Shown here piece by piece: positions 7,861 to 12,801 of a stretch of 12,801 bases of DNA. The DNA is taken from assembly GCA_005883115.1 (NCBI GenBank), contig VAZQ01000040.1, positions 17,954 to 30,754 on the forward strand, written 5' to 3'. The translations under genes were made by a program, and so were the position numbers. Source of the DNA: Alphaproteobacteria bacterium. Lineage in GTDB: Bacteria > Pseudomonadota > Alphaproteobacteria > Rhizobiales > Xanthobacteraceae. Within the stretch, counting starts at the first letter, position 1. Each line of letters begins with the position of its first letter. The notes under the pieces are model-generated. The model was not told the DNA's origin, ran no database searches, and was given only the letters and a program-made list of their open reading frames with translations.

Positions 7861-8922
7861 ATGCCCCAAAAAGTTTGCATTGCGCTCGACGCCATGGGGG
7901 GCGACCATGGGGCAGCGATGGTCGTTCCAGGCGCCGAACTGTCGCTCAAACGCCACCCCGACATCGAATTCTTATTGTTCGGCGATCGCCTTGTCGTGGA
8001 GCCGCTGCTCGAGTCGCGGCCGCAGCTCAAGGCCGCCTCGAACCTGGTGCACACTGATGTGGCGGTGCAGATGCACGACAAACCCAGTCAGGCACTTCGC
8101 AAAGGGCGTCGGCGATCGTCCATGTGGCTTGCGGTGGATGCTGTCAAGAAAGGAGAGGCCGATGTTGCGGTATCCGCCGGTAACACCGGCGCATTGATGG
8201 CCACAGCGAAGATCGACCTGCGTACCATGGCGGGGATCGATCGCCCCGCGATTGCCGCCCTTTGGCCGAATCTCAAAGGTGAGTCGGTGGTGCTCGATCT
8301 CGGCGCTTCGATCGGTGGCGACGCGGGCCATCTGGTCGAGCTCGCCACCATGGGGAGCGCGATGGCCTCAGTGCTATTCGGTCTCGATCGGCCGACCGTG
8401 GGGCTCCTCAATATCGGCGTCGAGGAGGTTAAGGGCCTCGAGGCCGTGCGCGAGGCAGGTCAAATGCTGCGTGCGGGTGAGTGGCCGCAATTCGAATATG
8501 TCGGCTTCGTCGAAGGTGATGATATCGGCAAGGGGACCGTCGATGTGGTGGTGACCGAAGGCTTTTCCGGCAACATTGCCCTCAAGACTGCCGAAGGCAC
8601 CGCGCGTCAACTGGGCCAGTACCTCAAGCAGGAGATGAATCGCTCGGTGGCGAGAAGGCTCGGTTACTTTTTGGCGCGGGGGGCTTTCCGCGCGCTTGCG
8701 GGCAAGATGGATCCGCGCAAGTCCAACGGAGGTGTTTTCCTGGGCCTCAATGGTGTCGTGATAAAGAGTCACGGCGGCACTGACGCCGAGGGCTTCGCCT
8801 ACGCAGTCGATCTCGGCTACGACATGGTGCGTCATGAGTTGCTCGCGAAAATCGGCCAGAGCCTAACGCGTCATTGCAGGGCGACGGTTCCCGCTCGTGC
8901 CGTCGCGGGAGCAGCTTCGTGA
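7861..8922 (+). CDS. plsX: Phosphate acyltransferase
   Basis: PlsX makes acyl-phosphate from acyl-ACP, the donor for PlsY in phosphatidic acid synthesis. It is a peripheral membrane enzyme. The 353-residue reading from ATG 7861 has [10 protein letters not shown] (8-17), [10 protein letters not shown] from residue 105, a [18 protein letters not shown] block, [28 protein letters not shown] and the closing [18 protein letters not shown]. All are standard PlsX blocks, and the length is usual. ATG 7861 matches where homologues begin but has no Shine-Dalgarno. A strong purine run (7802-7810) sits at the end of the upstream gene, and a GTG at 7810 would add 17 residues. The last bases overlap the fabH start (GTGA), so plsX and fabH are coupled. 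Confidence 0.95.
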   Translation: MPQKVCIALDAMGGDHGAAMVVPGAELSLKRHPDIEFLLFGDRLVVEPLLESRPQLKAASNLVHTDVAVQMHDKPSQALRKGRRRSSMWLAVDAVKKGEADVAVSAGNTGALMATAKIDLRTMAGIDRPAIAALWPNLKGESVVLDLGASIGGDAGHLVELATMGSAMASVLFGLDRPTVGLLNIGVEEVKGLEAVREAGQMLRAGEWPQFEYVGFVEGDDIGKGTVDVVVTEGFSGNIALKTAEGTARQLGQYLKQEMNRSVARRLGYFLARGAFRALAGKMDPRKSNGGVFLGLNGVVIKSHGGTDAEGFAYAVDLGYDMVRHELLAKIGQSLTRHCRATVPARAVAGAAS

Positions 8923-9896
8923 GCATGCTGCGGTCTGTGGTGCTCGGCTGCGGCAGCTATTTGCCGACCCGGGTTCTGAGCAACACAGAGTTGTCGCGGA
9001 TGGTAGACACCTCCGACGAATGGATCACGCAACGCACGGGCATTCGCGAGCGGCGCATCGCCGCGAAGGGGGAAACCACCGCGGACATGGCGCTGGCCGC
9101 CGCACGCGCAGCGCTCACCGCGGCCGGGGTCGAGGCGCAATCGATCGATCTGATCGTGCTCGCGACCTCCACGCCCGATAACACGTTTCCGGCGTCTGCG
9201 GTGTCAGTGCAAGCGGGGCTCGGCCTCACGCAAGGTGCAGCGTTCGATTTGCAGGCGGTGTGTTCCGGGTTTGTGTTCGGCCTTGCCACAGTCGATGGCC
9301 TATTCAAGACAGGGGCGTTCCAGCGTGCGCTGGTAATAGGGGCGGAGACCTTTTCCCGCATCCTCGACTGGAGCGACCGCAGTACTTGCGTTCTGTTCGG
9401 CGACGGTGCTGGCGCCGTGGTGCTCGAGGCGCAACGCGAGCACGGCACGCGCGAAGACCGCGGTATTTTGACCTCGCACCTGCGCTCGGATGGACGCCAC
9501 AAGGCCAAGCTCTATGTTGATGGCGGCCCATCATCGACCCAAACTGTCGGCCACTTGCGGATGGAGGGCCGTGCTGTCTTCAAGCATGCCGTGGCGATGA
9601 TCACCGATGTCATCGAGGACGCGTTCAAAGCTACTGGCTACAGCGCTCGCGACATCGACTGGTTCGTGCCGCATCAGGCCAACAAACGCATCATCGATGA
9701 TACGGCAAAGAAGCTTGGTATCGCGCCGGAAAAAGTTGTGACGACAGTGGACAAGCACGGCAACACGTCGGCAGCATCAATTCCGCTCGCACTCACGGTC
9801 GCAGTTGCGGACGGCCGCATCAAACGCGGGGACCTCGTCATGCTGGAAGCTATGGGCGGTGGCTTCACTTGGGGTTCGGCGCTGTTGCGGTGGTGA
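8919..9896 (+). CDS. fabH: Beta-ketoacyl-ACP synthase III
   Basis: FabH condenses acetyl-CoA with malonyl-ACP to begin fatty-acid synthesis in the cytosol. The catalytic triad is complete: Cys115 (QAVCSGF), His252 (VPHQANKRI) and Asn282 (HGNTSAAS), numbered from the GTG at 8919. The [17 protein letters not shown] segment near the N terminus and the C-terminal [17 protein letters not shown] are also diagnostic. Length is 325 residues, normal. The GTG at 8919 is preferred because GGGAG (8907-8911) is seven bases upstream and it gives the classic 4-bp GTGA overlap with plsX; ATG 8925 is the alternative. It is the last gene of the chaperone-DUF177-plsX-fabH run, since 110 bp with a promoter separates it from ihfA. 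Confidence 0.96.
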   Translation: MSMLRSVVLGCGSYLPTRVLSNTELSRMVDTSDEWITQRTGIRERRIAAKGETTADMALAAARAALTAAGVEAQSIDLIVLATSTPDNTFPASAVSVQAGLGLTQGAAFDLQAVCSGFVFGLATVDGLFKTGAFQRALVIGAETFSRILDWSDRSTCVLFGDGAGAVVLEAQREHGTREDRGILTSHLRSDGRHKAKLYVDGGPSSTQTVGHLRMEGRAVFKHAVAMITDVIEDAFKATGYSARDIDWFVPHQANKRIIDDTAKKLGIAPEKVVTTVDKHGNTSAASIPLALTVAVADGRIKRGDLVMLEAMGGGFTWGSALLRW

Positions 9897-9930
9897 CAGC
9901 AGATTATTCAAATCTTCCTCCTGCGCCCCG

Positions 9931-9959
9931 TTGACCGCTCCGGCCCAAGCTAATATCGT
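9931..9959 (+). promoter_or_regulatory. Probable promoter for ihfA-merR
   Basis: TTGACC (9931-9936) is followed after 17 bp by TATCGT (9954-9959), an alphaproteobacterial sigma-70 type promoter. A perfect TATAAT also occurs at 9962-9967 but has no matching -35 upstream. The transcript would have about 40 nt of leader before the ihfA ATG. Confidence 0.4.
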
Positions 9960-10006
9960 CTTATAATTCAGTGAGATATCTTTGATCGCCGAAGGCGGGG
10001 CTGGCG

Positions 10007-10315
10007 ATGACGGGAAAAACGGTCACACGCGCGGACTTGTGCGAGGCGGTCTACCAGAAGGTCGGATTGTCGCGTACGGAATCGGCCACGCTCGTCGAAC
10101 TCGTGTTGAAGGAAATCACCGACTGCCTCGAACGAGGCGAAACGGTGAAGCTGTCATCGTTCGGCTCGTTCGTGGTGCGTAAGAAGGGACAAAGGATCGG
10201 GCGCAATCCTAAGACCGGCAAGGAGGTACCGATTTCACCGCGCCGGGTCATGGTGTTCAAGCCCTCCGCTATCCTCAAGCAGCGTATCAACGCCGAGTCC
10301 AGCCTGCAAAAATAG
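10007..10315 (+). CDS. ihfA: Integration host factor subunit alpha
   Basis: IHF alpha pairs with IHF beta (encoded elsewhere) to bend DNA sharply at specific sites, acting in nucleoid structure, transcription and recombination. The 102-residue protein has the HU/IHF fold: the N-terminal helices ([17 protein letters not shown]), the strand motif [12 protein letters not shown] (48-59) and the arm [12 protein letters not shown] (65-76) with the intercalating Pro68. [18 protein letters not shown] closes it. LKEI and the RNPKTG arm with KEVPIS place it with alpha rather than beta or HU. GGGG at 9997-10000 gives a spacing of six. It is followed after a short hairpin by the MerR gene, an arrangement conserved in Alphaproteobacteria. 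Confidence 0.96.
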   Translation: MTGKTVTRADLCEAVYQKVGLSRTESATLVELVLKEITDCLERGETVKLSSFGSFVVRKKGQRIGRNPKTGKEVPISPRRVMVFKPSAILKQRINAESSLQK

Positions 10316-10329
10316 CGTCTCGATAGACG
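10316..10329 (+). other. Intercistronic hairpin between ihfA and the MerR gene
   Basis: CGTCT-CGAT-AGACG forms a 5-bp stem directly after the ihfA stop, one base before the GGAG ribosome-binding site (10331-10334) of the next gene. It may protect the ihfA message end or tune translation of the downstream gene. It is small enough to be chance. Confidence 0.35.
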
Positions 10330-10344
10330 AGGAGCAGAGCGGCG

Positions 10345-10896
10345 GTGGAGAAGGCACCGAGCGCATTCCGGACCATCAGCGAAGTGGCGCAGGAGCTTGA
10401 AGTTCCGCAGCATGTACTGCGGTTCTGGGAAAGCCGTTTCCGCGAGATCAGGCCGATGAAACGCGGCGGCGGTCGTCGCTACTATCGGCCGGAGGACCTC
10501 GATCTCCTGCGCGGCATTCGCCATCTTCTCTATGGTGAGGGATACACAATCCGTGGCGTCCAGCGTCTCCTGCGAGAGCAGGGGGTGCGCTTCGTGCAAA
10601 ATGTCTGGCATCCGGATGCCGCGCAGCCTCCCCGTCAGGATGAGGCCGAGGAGAATGGGGAGGCCGAAACGGCCCTGGCGGCGGGCGCAGGCGTGCTGTC
10701 CTTGCCAGGTGCGCGCGACACTCTCGGCAGCAAGGGTTCGCAGCCCTCGTGGAATGAACCCCCGGCTACAGCAGCGGCAATACCGTCTCCTGTAGCCGCT
10801 ATGAGTCGCGATCAGGTTGAGAAACTGCGCACAGCGCTGCACGAGCTCACGGAATGTCGCCGGCGGCTTGAAGCGGCGTTGGATCAGCGCATCTAA
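10345..10896 (+). CDS. MerR-family transcriptional regulator
   Basis: The 183-residue product has a MerR-type winged helix-turn-helix at its N terminus: [22 protein letters not shown] (8-29), then the wing [16 protein letters not shown] (40-55) and the second helix pair [18 protein letters not shown]. This is the FWE...[12 protein letters not shown] subtype found after ihfA across Alphaproteobacteria. Residues about 90-150 are a low-complexity, Ala/Glu/Pro-rich linker, and 154-183 ([20 protein letters not shown]) look like a dimerising coiled coil. No metal-binding cysteine cluster is seen (one Cys in the coil), so a metal sensor is unlikely; its ligand and targets are unknown. The start is a GTG at 10345 with GGAG ten bases upstream. 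It is probably cotranscribed with ihfA. Confidence 0.88.
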   Translation: MEKAPSAFRTISEVAQELEVPQHVLRFWESRFREIRPMKRGGGRRYYRPEDLDLLRGIRHLLYGEGYTIRGVQRLLREQGVRFVQNVWHPDAAQPPRQDEAEENGEAETALAAGAGVLSLPGARDTLGSKGSQPSWNEPPATAAAIPSPVAAMSRDQVEKLRTALHELTECRRRLEAALDQRI

Positions 10897-11255
10897 AGCT
10901 GGTGAAGCGGCAATACCTGCGCGCCGCACCTTCCGTTGCGCCGAATCTCGCGATGGGGCTTGATGCTGCGTGCCGCCGCGTCTTCGTCGGCGAAAACGGG
11001 CCAGAGGCTGGCGTCGTTCTTTGGCTGACTGTCGTTCCCTGACCTACCCGCCATTGACCGAGAACGACGCCGCGATAGATGGCGCGACGCGGCACGTCGT
11101 CTCGTTGCCGTGACTGCTGCCGCCGCCGTCACCACCGCCAGCCGATTCCGTCATGCATGTGCACGCGTCCAAAACTTATGAGGACGCATACTCGCGTCGC
11201 ATGTTCGCTCGCGCAGATGCACCGCATCGAGAAGACACTTAGTACGCGAGGCAAA

Positions 11256-11495
11256 ATGGCGCGACGGACAGAACGCTTGTGTGACCGTCGGCTAATTCGA
11301 GCTTGGCAAAAGCTTGCCGTAAGTACGATCGAAGCTCAGCGTCGATCGCTACACGCTCTTGCTCGCAAACGCCGCACAGCTTTTTTTGCTCGAAATTCTC
11401 AGATCGATGACGCGGGCGCCGTGGCGCCTGGTGCCGTTCAGCCCAGCTTGTGTTGGCGGACCGACATAGCGGCTGTTCGCCCTAGTGAACCATGA
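11256..11495 (+). CDS. Doubtful small hypothetical protein, possibly decayed
   Basis: An open frame of 79 residues starts at ATG 11256 with GAGG (11248-11251) four bases upstream. Residues about 11-30 (RRLIRAWQKLAVSTIEAQR) look like a real amphipathic helix, but the rest is Arg/Cys-rich with no family resemblance. Another reading frame between about 11317 and 11465 encodes a hydrophobic stretch (RYTLLLANAAQLFLLEILRS), so a frameshifted remnant is possible. The frame also stays open upstream to 11079. I would not call this a gene without homologues. Confidence 0.2.
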   Translation: MARRTERLCDRRLIRAWQKLAVSTIEAQRRSLHALARKRRTAFFARNSQIDDAGAVAPGAVQPSLCWRTDIAAVRPSEP

Positions 11496-11510
11496 TCGGT
11501 TCTGCGCGTT
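11486..11510 (+). promoter_or_regulatory. EcfG-like (general stress sigma) promoter candidate
   Basis: TGAAC (11486-11490), a 16-bp spacer and CGTT (11507-11510) match the alphaproteobacterial EcfG/SigT consensus GGAAC-N16/17-CGTT with one mismatch. Transcription would begin near 11517, about 30 nt before the ATG at 11547. The same bases contain the inverted repeat GAACC-atgatc-GGTTC (11487-11502), which could alternatively be an operator. Confidence 0.4.
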
Positions 11511-11546
11511 AGACGAAACAGATGTGGAACAGAGGAGTCACATTCC

Positions 11547-11942
11547 ATGTGCGATTATAGCCTGATGCACGTCAAATCACGTCCCGCGAGCGTCGGCGAC
11601 AAACTTCGAACGACAAATTTCGGCACCGGCACGCGCGGGTTCGCTGCTCCCAGTGACCCCGGTACGGCAGTATGCGTTTTGCCCGGCACCGAGCTCGCCT
11701 TCAATTCTGAAATCGCGGTCTACGGCGCTTGCGGTCCGACCCAGTACAAAACGGCAATCTTTCGCCAAATTAATCGCGAGCAGCCGCATATGCACCACGA
11801 TGCGCTCGAATTACCGGACGGACAGACGCTGCTCCTGACATTCTTGTGCGAAGGGCAAGAGGCAACCGTCTTGCAGCTGCCGGCACAGCCGACGACCAAG
11901 GAAGAGGCGTTGGCACAAGAACGCGTTGAGGTGGCCGGCTAA
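11547..11942 (+). CDS. Conserved hypothetical protein, MCDYSL family
   Basis: The 131-residue product starts MCDYSL and includes SRPASVGDKL (11-20), TRGFAAP (29-35), AVCVLPGTELAF (41-52), FRQINREQP..HHDALELPDGQ (72-93) and the closing ATVLQLP. I recognise this pattern from small conserved proteins of Bradyrhizobium and relatives with no assigned function; that recognition is from memory. It has no signal peptide or membrane segment, so it is probably cytosolic. It carries four cysteines (2, 43, 62, 101) and a MHH cluster (82-84) that might bind metal, which is speculation. GAGGAG (11532-11537) gives a spacing of nine and supports the start. An EcfG-like promoter lies just upstream. It is a single gene, with noncoding DNA on both sides. 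Confidence 0.75.
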   Translation: MCDYSLMHVKSRPASVGDKLRTTNFGTGTRGFAAPSDPGTAVCVLPGTELAFNSEIAVYGACGPTQYKTAIFRQINREQPHMHHDALELPDGQTLLLTFLCEGQEATVLQLPAQPTTKEEALAQERVEVAG

Positions 11943-12223
11943 TCCCGCGTCCTAACGCGCGTGGAGAGCAGATAGCCCGCGCGCGAGATATTCGCCGTGG
12001 CGAGTGCGGTACATGAGCCGCTGCCTCGCCACGTCGAGTGAACGCTGCGTTGACATCCCACGAGTTGCGGCGTGAGCGGCGGTAAGCGGGGAGCTTGCCC
12101 TTCTGGCTGAAACCGCAACACGAGCAATAGGAACGATCGTCGGCCGCGCGGGTTATTCGAGTGCGCGTGCGTGCATCAGCATTCCAGCGTGCAGCGGTCG
12201 GGACGCGCATCAGGAGCCGAAAA
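11943..12223. other. Intergenic region, 281 bp
   Basis: No gene is supported here. Minus-strand open frames across it are Arg/Ser/Cys-rich and resemble nothing known. It holds the EcfG-like element at 12130-12154 and the ribosome-binding site of the last gene. No T-loop, T-tract terminator or direct repeat was seen. Confidence 0.5.
12130..12154 (+). promoter_or_regulatory. EcfG-like (general stress sigma) promoter candidate
   Basis: A perfect GGAAC (12130-12134) is followed by a 16-bp spacer and GGTT (12151-12154), one mismatch from GGAAC-N16/17-CGTT. The implied start near 12161 leaves a leader of about 63 nt before the ATG at 12224. It is a closer -35 match than the element before the previous gene. 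Confidence 0.4.
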
Positions 12224-12801
12224 ATGCCCTCGACGCACGATCCCGGTCAACTGCTCGAGCCTTCGAACTTGCTAGAGCCGATCGACCTGACGGACGAAGG
12301 AGCGATCGGCAGCATACATGCATCGACTCGGCCGGATGGACCCCGAATCTCGCAAAGCCGACGCACCCGTGCGACCAGCAGCCCACCGGGGCGCAAGGGA
12401 GGTGAGCGGTGGTCGCTACTCAAGCCGGTACTGGTGGTCGCAGGCGCGCTTGCCTGCTTTGGAGCTGGCACGACAGTGCCGCAACTGCAGATACTCATGC
12501 TCAGCGGCGCAAGCCGTTGGCCGATCCTCCAAACCCCGAATGAGCGGTCGGCCTCCGTGGACCGGCCGGCCAAATCCGATGAGCTGAAGTCGGCTAAACC
12601 ACAGCTGACGCCAACTCCCGCGCAATCCAACTCGGGTGACGAGCAGCCCGCGAGCGGCACGCAGGCGCCTCGGGCGAACACTGCCGAGCAAAACGCTTCG
12701 ACGGTCGGCCAATCCGCCCAAGCCGAATCCGCTCTGGCCGAGCAGGTTGTCGGTTGCGCGGCACCATGCAACCAGCAGCCTTGTCCTAAAGACGATGCTA
12801 A
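12224..12801 (+). CDS. Partial gene: single-pass membrane protein with Pro/Ser/Gln linker and Cys-rich segment
   Basis: The frame from ATG 12224 stays open to the window end, giving 192 residues with no stop, so the 3' end is missing. AGGAG (12212-12216) lies seven bases upstream. Residues 1-60 are a soluble, disordered-looking cytoplasmic part ending in basic RKGGERW. A hydrophobic helix follows at about 64-86 (LLKPVLVVAGALACFGAG), then a Pro/Ala/Ser/Gln/Asn-rich linker (about 105-172) and the start of a Cys-rich segment (VVGCAAPCNQQPCPKDD, Cys178, 182 and 187). By the positive-inside rule the C-terminal part should be periplasmic. I do not recognise a family. The linker plus cysteines suggests a domain reaching into the periplasm, with the functional part probably beyond the window. 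An EcfG-like promoter precedes it. The open frame on the opposite strand (12247-12771) is its antisense shadow. Confidence 0.7.
   Translation, partial: MPSTHDPGQLLEPSNLLEPIDLTDEGAIGSIHASTRPDGPRISQSRRTRATSSPPGRKGGERWSLLKPVLVVAGALACFGAGTTVPQLQILMLSGASRWPILQTPNERSASVDRPAKSDELKSAKPQLTPTPAQSNSGDEQPASGTQAPRANTAEQNASTVGQSAQAESALAEQVVGCAAPCNQQPCPKDDA

Larger units (their letters stand above)
10897..11546. other. Gap of about 650 bp with no convincing gene
   Basis: No recognisable protein, tRNA or insertion sequence is seen. By eye no T-loop consensus is present. The left half is GC-rich with short open frames on both strands that look random. The right half is less GC-rich and holds one weak candidate small gene (11256-11495), a T7 run near 11380 without a GC-rich stem, and an EcfG-like element before the next gene. 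Confidence 0.5.

Noticed and set aside
10733..10747. T-arm-like AGGG-TTCGCAG-CCCT
   Set aside because: It lacks the TTCRA loop consensus, no acceptor or anticodon arm surrounds it, and it lies inside the MerR coding region.
10051..10929. Minus-strand open frame of 292 codons across ihfA and the MerR gene
   Set aside because: It is antisense to two confidently identified genes and its translation is Arg/Ser/Cys-rich without recognisable motifs.
10893..11135. Small minus-strand frame after the MerR gene
   Set aside because: No ribosome-binding site, Arg-rich translation, and two other overlapping minus frames look equally random.
10897..11255. Looked for a tRNA gene after the MerR gene, as I recall one in some relatives
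   Set aside because: No T-loop consensus, CCA-type end or cloverleaf was found by eye on either strand.
11370..11390. T-rich run as a possible intrinsic terminator
   Set aside because: No GC-rich stem directly precedes the seven T residues, and no supported gene ends there.
12247..12771. Minus-strand open frame of 174 codons at the right end
   Set aside because: It is antisense to the partial plus-strand gene, which has a good ribosome-binding site, a membrane helix and sensible composition. The minus frame is Ser/Cys/Ala-rich without motifs.

Overview
The window reads as a conserved housekeeping segment of an alphaproteobacterial chromosome, most likely Hyphomicrobiales (Bradyrhizobium/Rhodopseudomonas/Xanthobacteraceae-like). 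The case rests on high GC, the alphaproteobacterial form of several proteins (IHF alpha, BamE, the ubiquinol-cytochrome c chaperone, a K+-independent H+-pyrophosphatase) and the gene order thiL ... hppA, bamE, cytochrome-bc1 chaperone, DUF177, plsX, fabH, ihfA, merR. Genus-level placement is inference; no rRNA or tRNA gene was found.

Layout. 1-142: short unassigned leader. 143-1156: thiL (thiamine monophosphate kinase). 1263-2501: an FMN-dependent alpha-hydroxy-acid oxidase/dehydrogenase with its own extended -10 promoter. 2647-3861: a lipoprotein with five tandem ~48-residue repeats and a four-cysteine C-terminal domain. 4013-6145: hppA, a proton-pumping membrane pyrophosphatase with an unexplained signal-peptide-like in-frame extension upstream. 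6184-6639 (minus): BamE-like outer-membrane assembly lipoprotein, convergent with hppA and divergent from the next gene. 6708-9896: a tightly packed plus-strand run of the cytochrome-bc1 assembly chaperone, DUF177/YceD, plsX and fabH, in which three of the junctions overlap or nearly touch. 10007-10896: ihfA and a MerR-family regulator, probably one transcript from a promoter near 9931-9959. 10897-11546: about 650 bp without a convincing gene. 11547-11942: a small conserved hypothetical gene (MCDYSL family). 11943-12223: noncoding. 12224 to the window end: the 5' part of a gene for a single-pass membrane protein with a Pro/Ala/Ser/Gln-rich linker and a Cys-rich segment, cut off by the window edge.

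How they fit. plsX and fabH start phospholipid and fatty-acid synthesis. BamE and the repeat lipoprotein belong to the envelope. The pyrophosphatase pulls biosynthetic reactions forward and stores energy as a proton gradient. IHF and MerR are DNA-binding proteins. The least ordinary part is the right end: the two last genes each carry an upstream element resembling the alphaproteobacterial general-stress sigma factor (EcfG) promoter, suggesting a small stress-regulated envelope/unknown-function module beside the core cluster. I see no CRISPR array, transposase, phage gene or obvious defence system.
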